A stretch of DNA of 43,858 nucleotides from Clostridiales bacterium (GTDB lineage: Bacteria; Bacillota; Clostridia; Christensenellales; DTU072): assembly GCA_012799455.1 (NCBI GenBank), contig JAAZLE010000084.1, forward strand, positions 80,390-124,247. Direction: 5' to 3'. The notes below the pieces were generated by a model. The model was not told where the DNA came from. It was given only the letters and a program-made list of their open reading frames with translations, and searched no databases. Positions 38,508 to 43,858 of the stretch are shown in pieces (position 1 is the first letter of the stretch; each line of letters starts with the position of its first letter). Made by a program: the position numbers and the translations under genes.

Positions 38508-39491
38508 ATGGATAAGATAGAAACCCAAATTGGAGGAATAGAAAAAATTGATGAGGCGGTTAGGCTTTTGCATGAGGGAGAAGTGGTCGTTATACCAACG
38601 GAAACTGTTTATGGCTTGGCTGCAAATGCGCTTAATGCAAAAGCAGTTAAAAAGATTTTTCTGGCAAAAGGAAGACCGCAAGATAACCCATTAATTGTAC
38701 ATATTGAAGATGCAAACAAAGCAAAAATGGTAGCGGTAGATATACCCGAATCAGCATATTTATTATGGGAAGAATTTTCACCAGGTCCTTTAACTATTGT
38801 ATTGAAGAAACATCCCTTAGTTCCATATGTTACAACTGCTGGTCTCGAAACAGTTGGAATAAGGATCCCAAATAATGAACTTGCCTTAGAAACAATTAGG
38901 CGTTCAAACTTGCCATTGGCAGCTCCGTCTGCTAATATTAGCGGTAGGGTTAGCCCGACAGAAGCGCGATTTGTGTATGATGATATGAATGGTAAAATAC
39001 CATTAATATTAGATGGAGGTCCATGTAAGGTTGGAATAGAAAGTACAGTATTAGATTTAACTAAGGAAACTCCAACAATACTGAGACCTGGGGCAATAAC
39101 GGAAGATATGCTATCTGCTTGTTTAGGCAAAGTAGTAAATCACAAAGGGAAAGTGGTCAGGGCAGCCTCACCGGGTATGAAATATGCACATTATAAACCT
39201 ATGTGCGCCTGTTTTGCAGCTAAGACTTCAGACGAAGCAAAAGAATTATATAATCACTTTACTAACTCTTTAGTTATTGCAAGGCAAGACTTTTTAGATA
39301 CATGTGATGTCGATAATAAAATTCATCTAGGAGAAACCCCTGAAGAATGTATGCGGAATTACTTTAGGATACTTCGGGAAAATGAAAATATATATGATGT
39401 TATTATAATTGAAAGCTTTGAAAATGAGCCTCAGTATTTAGCTCTTCAAAATAGAATTGCGAAGGCCACAGAAAAGCCTGATAAAATATAA
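38508..39491 (+). CDS. tsaC: L-threonylcarbamoyladenylate synthase (TsaC/Sua5, long form)
   Basis: EVVVIPTETVYGLAANALNAKAVKKIFLAKGRPQDNPLIVHI, SANISGRVSPTEA, STVLDLT...LRPGAI, SPGMKYAHYKP. Confidence 0.95.
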   Translation: MDKIETQIGGIEKIDEAVRLLHEGEVVVIPTETVYGLAANALNAKAVKKIFLAKGRPQDNPLIVHIEDANKAKMVAVDIPESAYLLWEEFSPGPLTIVLKKHPLVPYVTTAGLETVGIRIPNNELALETIRRSNLPLAAPSANISGRVSPTEARFVYDDMNGKIPLILDGGPCKVGIESTVLDLTKETPTILRPGAITEDMLSACLGKVVNHKGKVVRAASPGMKYAHYKPMCACFAAKTSDEAKELYNHFTNSLVIARQDFLDTCDVDNKIHLGETPEECMRNYFRILRENENIYDVIIIESFENEPQYLALQNRIAKATEKPDKI

Positions 39492-39501
39492 TAGGAGGAT
39501 T

Positions 39502-39954
39502 ATGATGAAAATAGCATTAGGTTGTGATCATGGTGGAATTGTTTTAAAAGAGTCCGTAGTTAAAGCTATAAAGGATTCGGGGTGCGAATATATTGATTGC
39601 GGTACGATGACTTCTGAATCAGTTGATTATCCTGACTTTGCCACAAAAGTAGCAACAAAAATACAGGATGGGAATGCGGATAAAGGTGTGTTAATGTGCG
39701 GGACTGGTATTGGAATATCTATAGCCGCAAATAAATACAAAGGTATTAGATGTGCGCATGTAACAGATGTGTTTCAAGCAGAGATGAGTGCAGAGCATAA
39801 TAATGCAAATATTATTGCGATTGGAGGACGGGTATCGTCTCCAGAGGAGGCATATCTCTTTGTGAAGAAGTTTTTATCTACAGAATTTGCCGGAGGAAGG
39901 CACCAAAGTAGAATAGATAAAATTACCGACATAGAAAGTTCACAGTTTAAATAA
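39502..39954 (+). CDS. rpiB: Ribose-5-phosphate isomerase B
   Basis: MMKIALGCDHGGIVLKESV..., MCGTGIGISIAANKYKGIRCAHVTD; ATG 39502 preceded by AGGAGG (track start 39457 too early). Confidence 0.95.
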   Translation: MMKIALGCDHGGIVLKESVVKAIKDSGCEYIDCGTMTSESVDYPDFATKVATKIQDGNADKGVLMCGTGIGISIAANKYKGIRCAHVTDVFQAEMSAEHNNANIIAIGGRVSSPEEAYLFVKKFLSTEFAGGRHQSRIDKITDIESSQFK

Positions 39955-39990
39955 CCATCAGTACCTATGATGTAAATGGTTATATTTTAT
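39951..39990 (+). terminator. Possible hairpin terminator after rpiB
   Basis: ATAACCAT...ATGGTTAT (8 bp) with inner ATCA/TGAT, followed by ATTTTAT; overlaps the rpiB stop. Confidence 0.45.
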
Positions 39991-40065
39991 AAGGCATTTG
40001 CAGTAGCCAAGACACTCTATTTGTGTGAATTTAATTGAAGTTATTAATGTTTTTAAGAGGCAAAA

Positions 40066-41043
40066 ATGTATAGTATTAAGGGGTTAACCACATTTAAAAC
40101 AACACCATATTTAACTAACTATATTTGGGGTGGAAATAAACTTGCTAAAGAGTGGGGAAAAAAATCTGCAGAGGAGATGATTGCAGAGTCTTGGGAGCTT
40201 TCATTTTACGATGGTAAGGAAAGCTTAGTGGCGACAGGTCAGTTTAGCGGTGTTAAAATTTCAGAAATAACATCACAGTTTCCTCAAGTACTAGGATCTA
40301 AAATTAAACAGTATAATTCTTTCCCTATATTAATTAAACTTATTAACTCAGAGCAACCCCTTTCGGTTCAGGTTCACCCAGATGATAAATATGCATTAAA
40401 AAATGAAGGTGAACTTGGTAAGAAAGAAATATGGTATGTAGCTGAAGCAGACAGGGATGCATACATATATTTAGGACTTACAAAGAATATAACTAAAGAG
40501 GAGTTAAGGGGGATACTTTTAAATGGAGAGATATTACGTTATCTTAATAAAATTAATGTAAAAAAAGGTGATTTTTTTATAGTGAATCCAGGGACAATAC
40601 ATGCCTTAGGACCCGGGCTTGTAATACTGGAGGTTCAGGAGAATAGTAATTTAACCTACAGGCTCTATGATTATGATAGGAAAGATAATTTGGGCAATAG
40701 TAGGGAACTACATATAGAGAAGGCGATAGAGGTTTCCTGTCTTGATAAGTTTGTTGTAGAAGAGATTAATGAATTAAAAAACGATATGGGCAAGGATTTC
40801 AAATTGTTTGTTAGCAATGAATATTTCAATGTTTATAAATTAGGTGATGTTAAAGAGGTTGTTATATATAACAAAGAGTCATTTGTATCCTTGACAGTTC
40901 TGGAAGGCGAGGGTAAATTAAAATCTGGCTTGGCAGTAAAAAAGGGAGATACTGTAATAGTACCGGCTGGGTTTAAAGATTGTTTACATAGTGATAGTTT
41001 TGTAACAGCTATAGCAGTAACATTAGGCAATCTTTCTGCCTGA
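40066..41043 (+). CDS. manA: Mannose-6-phosphate isomerase, class I
   Basis: NYIWGGNKLAKEWGK, PLSVQVHPDDKYA, KKEIWYVAEA, NPGTIHALGPGLVILEVQENSNLTYRLYDYDR. Confidence 0.95.
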   Translation: MYSIKGLTTFKTTPYLTNYIWGGNKLAKEWGKKSAEEMIAESWELSFYDGKESLVATGQFSGVKISEITSQFPQVLGSKIKQYNSFPILIKLINSEQPLSVQVHPDDKYALKNEGELGKKEIWYVAEADRDAYIYLGLTKNITKEELRGILLNGEILRYLNKINVKKGDFFIVNPGTIHALGPGLVILEVQENSNLTYRLYDYDRKDNLGNSRELHIEKAIEVSCLDKFVVEEINELKNDMGKDFKLFVSNEYFNVYKLGDVKEVVIYNKESFVSLTVLEGEGKLKSGLAVKKGDTVIVPAGFKDCLHSDSFVTAIAVTLGNLSA

Positions 41044-41122
41044 ATATCGGAATTATTTTAACAGTGATAGAATGATAATATAGCAAAAATAATGTATTAA
41101 ATGTATTATTAGTTTATGTAAG

Positions 41123-41151
41123 TTGAATATATAATTAATGAGATATATTAT
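41123..41151 (+). promoter_or_regulatory. Promoter upstream of ROK kinase gene
   Basis: TTGAAT, 17-bp spacer, TATTAT. Confidence 0.5.
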
Positions 41152-41179
41152 GTGAAATATATGAATTTCGGAGGAGAAT

Positions 41180-42130
41180 ATGTATTATTTAGGAATTGAT
41201 GTCGGGGGAATGAGTATTAAAGGTGCTTTAGTCGATAAAGAAGGGGTTATACACTATAGAGCTAACATAAAAACTGAGGTGGAAAAAACGTCAGAAGAAA
41301 TATTACAAGATATTAAAGATTTATGTCTAAGCCTTGTTAGTGAAGGTGGCATTAAGATTAATGCGCTAAGAGGAATAGGCATCGGAATACCGGGGTCTAT
41401 TGATGCTGAAGAAGGTGTGATTGTATACTCGAATAATATTAATTTTGAAAATGTTAAAATCGTAGAATACTTAAAGAAAACATTTGATTGTCCTATCAAA
41501 ATAGGTAATGATGCTAATGTTGCAGCGCTGGGTGAAATGAAATATGGTTCTGGCAAAGGGTCTAAAAACTTGATATTAGTGACACTTGGCACCGGGGTAG
41601 GAACAGGAATTATTGTTGAATCAAAGATATTGCTAGGAAAATATGGGGCTGGAGGCGAAGGCGGACATATGACTCTAGTGTATAATGGTCTGCCATGCAC
41701 CTGCGGAAAAAAAGGATGCTGGGAACGTTATGCGTCTGCGACTGCTTTAATAAGGATAACAGAAGAATATTCTAATAAATATCCTGATAGCGAAGTCGCT
41801 AAAATTATAAAAAAAGAAGGTAAAATATCCGGGAAAACAGCATTTATTGCGGCGAGAAATGGAGATAAAACAGGTGCTAAAATTGTGAGCAAATATGTTA
41901 AATATGTTGCTGAAGGTTTAATTTCGTTAGTCAATATATTTAGACCAGATTGTATATTGATAGGTGGCGGTGTTTCGAACGAAGGATCATATTTAATGAA
42001 AAAGATAGAGAGAAGGGTTAGTCGATATAGCTATGGCGGGTCTCGAAACTATAAGGTCCCAGTGAAAAAAGCAGAGTTGCAAAATGACGCAGGAATACTA
42101 GGGGCTGCAGCATTATGTATTGATAATTAA
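41180..42130 (+). CDS. ROK-family sugar kinase (glucokinase-like)
   Basis: YYLGIDVGGMSIKGALVD, GIGIPGSID, GNDANVAALGE, GTGVGTGII, ROK signature and zinc motif CTCGKKGCWERYAS. Confidence 0.93.
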   Translation: MYYLGIDVGGMSIKGALVDKEGVIHYRANIKTEVEKTSEEILQDIKDLCLSLVSEGGIKINALRGIGIGIPGSIDAEEGVIVYSNNINFENVKIVEYLKKTFDCPIKIGNDANVAALGEMKYGSGKGSKNLILVTLGTGVGTGIIVESKILLGKYGAGGEGGHMTLVYNGLPCTCGKKGCWERYASATALIRITEEYSNKYPDSEVAKIIKKEGKISGKTAFIAARNGDKTGAKIVSKYVKYVAEGLISLVNIFRPDCILIGGGVSNEGSYLMKKIERRVSRYSYGGSRNYKVPVKKAELQNDAGILGAAALCIDN

Positions 42131-42155
42131 GCCTCGATAATATTAAAGTAGTTAT

Positions 42156-43858
42156 ATGGAAAGCATAAAAGAAATAAATAATTATAATGAAAAAATAGAG
42201 CAGTTATTATTGTATGTTGAAAAGCCCGCTAGATATGCCGGTGGTGAGTTTGGGGTTCCTAATTATGATAAAACGGACCCTCTAAGAACATGTTTAGTAT
42301 TTCCTGATGTATATGAGATAGGAATGAGCAACCTGGGCGTAAAGATATTATACGATATTTTAAACAAAAAAGATAAAGTAGTTTGTGAAAGATGTTTTGC
42401 CCCATGGTTAGATATGGGTGCCCAGTTACGTAAGTATAATGTGGAGCTGTTTTCATTAGAAACAAGGACGCCTCTTAAGGAGTTTGATTTTTTAGGATTC
42501 AGTATTCAATATGAATTAACTTACACAAATATTATGTACATGTTGGAGCTTTCTGGAATTCCATTTTTATCCAAGGAAAGAGGGGATGAGTTTCCAATAT
42601 TGATAGCGGGTGGTCCTTGTTCCGTAAACCCTGAACCATATGCGGATTTTTTTGATATAATTGGCATAGGCGAAGGAGAAGACACAATATCACAAATTGC
42701 GGATGTATGCTTGACTTATAGAGGGAATAAGACGGCTATTATTAATGAGTGTTCAAAAATACCTGGAGTATATGTTCCAAGTATTCATGCGGAAAGGACG
42801 CGAGGGAAAAAATTAGTTGTTAAGCCAGTTGTGAAAAACCTTGATAAATCACCTTTTCCGCTTACTCCTGTTGTTCCAAACATGTCGATTGTTCATGATC
42901 GACCAGTTTTAGAGTTATTTAGGGGGTGTTATTCCAATTGTAGATTTTGTCAGGCAGGTTTTTTTTATCGTCCTGTTAGGATTAAAAGTCCTAAAATTTT
43001 ACTGAAGCAAGCAGAGGCATTAATAAAAAATACTGGTTGCGAAGAGTTGAGTATTTCTAGTTTATCTACAGGTGATTATCCGTTTTTAGAAGATTTTATG
43101 AAAGAATTAGTAGTGATCGCCGAAAATAACAAGGTTCAATTACAGGTGCCTAGTCTGAGGCTTGATAGTTTATCACCAGAACTAATTTCACATACGCGAA
43201 AAACAAGTAGTTTAACATTTGCACCAGAAGCAGGAACGCAAAGATTAAGGAATGTAATTAATAAAAATATCACTGAGAAAGATATAGAAAACACACTGAA
43301 AATAGCTTTTGATATGGGGTATAGAAGTGTGAAATTATATTTTATGATAGGACTTCCAACGGAAACAGAGGAAGATTTATTGGGGATAGTTGATATTGTA
43401 AAGAAAGTAAAAGATCTTTATTTTGAATATACTAAAAGGAAAGACATCAACATACATGTGTCAACAGCAGTGTTTGTTCCTAAGCCTCTTACGCCATTCC
43501 AATGGGCAGGGCAGATATCAATGGAAGAGATGAGGAAGAGAAGTCAGTTTTTACGTGAGAAGATCAAAAAAGTAAAAGGTGTTAAATTTAACTGGAGTGA
43601 TGAAAGGTCATCATTTTTAGAGGCGGTTTTTGCAAGGGGAGATAAGGCACTTTCAAAAGTAATCATTAAAGCATATGAGAATGGTGCTAAGTTTGATAGC
43701 TGGGCAGACCAAATAGACTTCAAAGCATGGGAAAAATCCTTTGAAGAGTGTGGTATTAATCCATTGAAATATACTCAAGAGAAGAAGATTGATGAATTGT
43801 TGCCTTGGGAGTTTATAGATTATGGTGTGTCTGATAGCTATTTTAAGTTAGAATATGA
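42156..43858 (+). CDS. Radical SAM protein with N-terminal B12-binding-like domain (TIGR03960-like), truncated by window end
   Basis: Frame from ATG 42156 stays open to 43856: MESIKEINNYNEKIEQLLLYVEKPARYAGGEFGV..., RGCYSNCRFCQAGFFYRPVR (CxxxCxxC), FAPEAGTQRLRNVINKN. Not in the supplied ORF track. Confidence 0.88.
   Translation, partial: MESIKEINNYNEKIEQLLLYVEKPARYAGGEFGVPNYDKTDPLRTCLVFPDVYEIGMSNLGVKILYDILNKKDKVVCERCFAPWLDMGAQLRKYNVELFSLETRTPLKEFDFLGFSIQYELTYTNIMYMLELSGIPFLSKERGDEFPILIAGGPCSVNPEPYADFFDIIGIGEGEDTISQIADVCLTYRGNKTAIINECSKIPGVYVPSIHAERTRGKKLVVKPVVKNLDKSPFPLTPVVPNMSIVHDRPVLELFRGCYSNCRFCQAGFFYRPVRIKSPKILLKQAEALIKNTGCEELSISSLSTGDYPFLEDFMKELVVIAENNKVQLQVPSLRLDSLSPELISHTRKTSSLTFAPEAGTQRLRNVINKNITEKDIENTLKIAFDMGYRSVKLYFMIGLPTETEEDLLGIVDIVKKVKDLYFEYTKRKDINIHVSTAVFVPKPLTPFQWAGQISMEEMRKRSQFLREKIKKVKGVKFNWSDERSSFLEAVFARGDKALSKVIIKAYENGAKFDSWADQIDFKAWEKSFEECGINPLKYTQEKKIDELLPWEFIDYGVSDSYFKLEY

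Noticed and set aside
38609-39130. 173-aa minus-strand ORF antisense to tsaC
   Set aside because: Overlaps conserved tsaC coding sequence; no homology recognised.
1-43858. CRISPR array, prophage, transposon, tRNA/rRNA, toxin-antitoxin or defence system
   Set aside because: No repeat-spacer pattern, transposase/integrase motifs, or RNA gene sequences recognised on either strand.

Overview
AT-rich, Firmicutes/Clostridia-like chromosomal window. It contains a complete, canonically ordered S10-spc-alpha ribosomal protein supercluster: rpsJ to rplO, secY-adk-map, a KOW-domain protein, infA, rpmJ, rpsM-rpsK-rpsD-rpoA-rplQ. This is followed by coaX, hom, two small winged-helix-like/tail-anchored membrane proteins, uvrB, uvrA, a minus-strand FolT-like ECF S component preceded by a recognisable THF riboswitch, a 1566-aa multidomain surface lipoprotein, an rnfCDGEAB operon with a coupled WG-repeat-like lipoprotein, tsaC/sua5, rpiB, manA, a ROK kinase, and a radical SAM protein cut by the window end and absent from the supplied ORF track. 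I see no CRISPR array, prophage, transposon, tRNA or rRNA. Most of the window is housekeeping. The points most worth follow-up are: (i) the tandem membrane-anchored wHTH-like pair between hom and uvrB; (ii) a structured leader upstream of rpsM with two mutually exclusive pairings; (iii) an insertion inside the KH GXXG loop of ribosomal protein uS3; (iv) the lipobox plus C-terminal-TM giant surface protein with about five jelly-roll-like repeats; (v) the THF riboswitch with an SD-sequestering hairpin; (vi) a WG-repeat-like lipoprotein coupled to rnfB; (vii) a 16-bp GC-rich perfect palindrome next to the coaX promoter.
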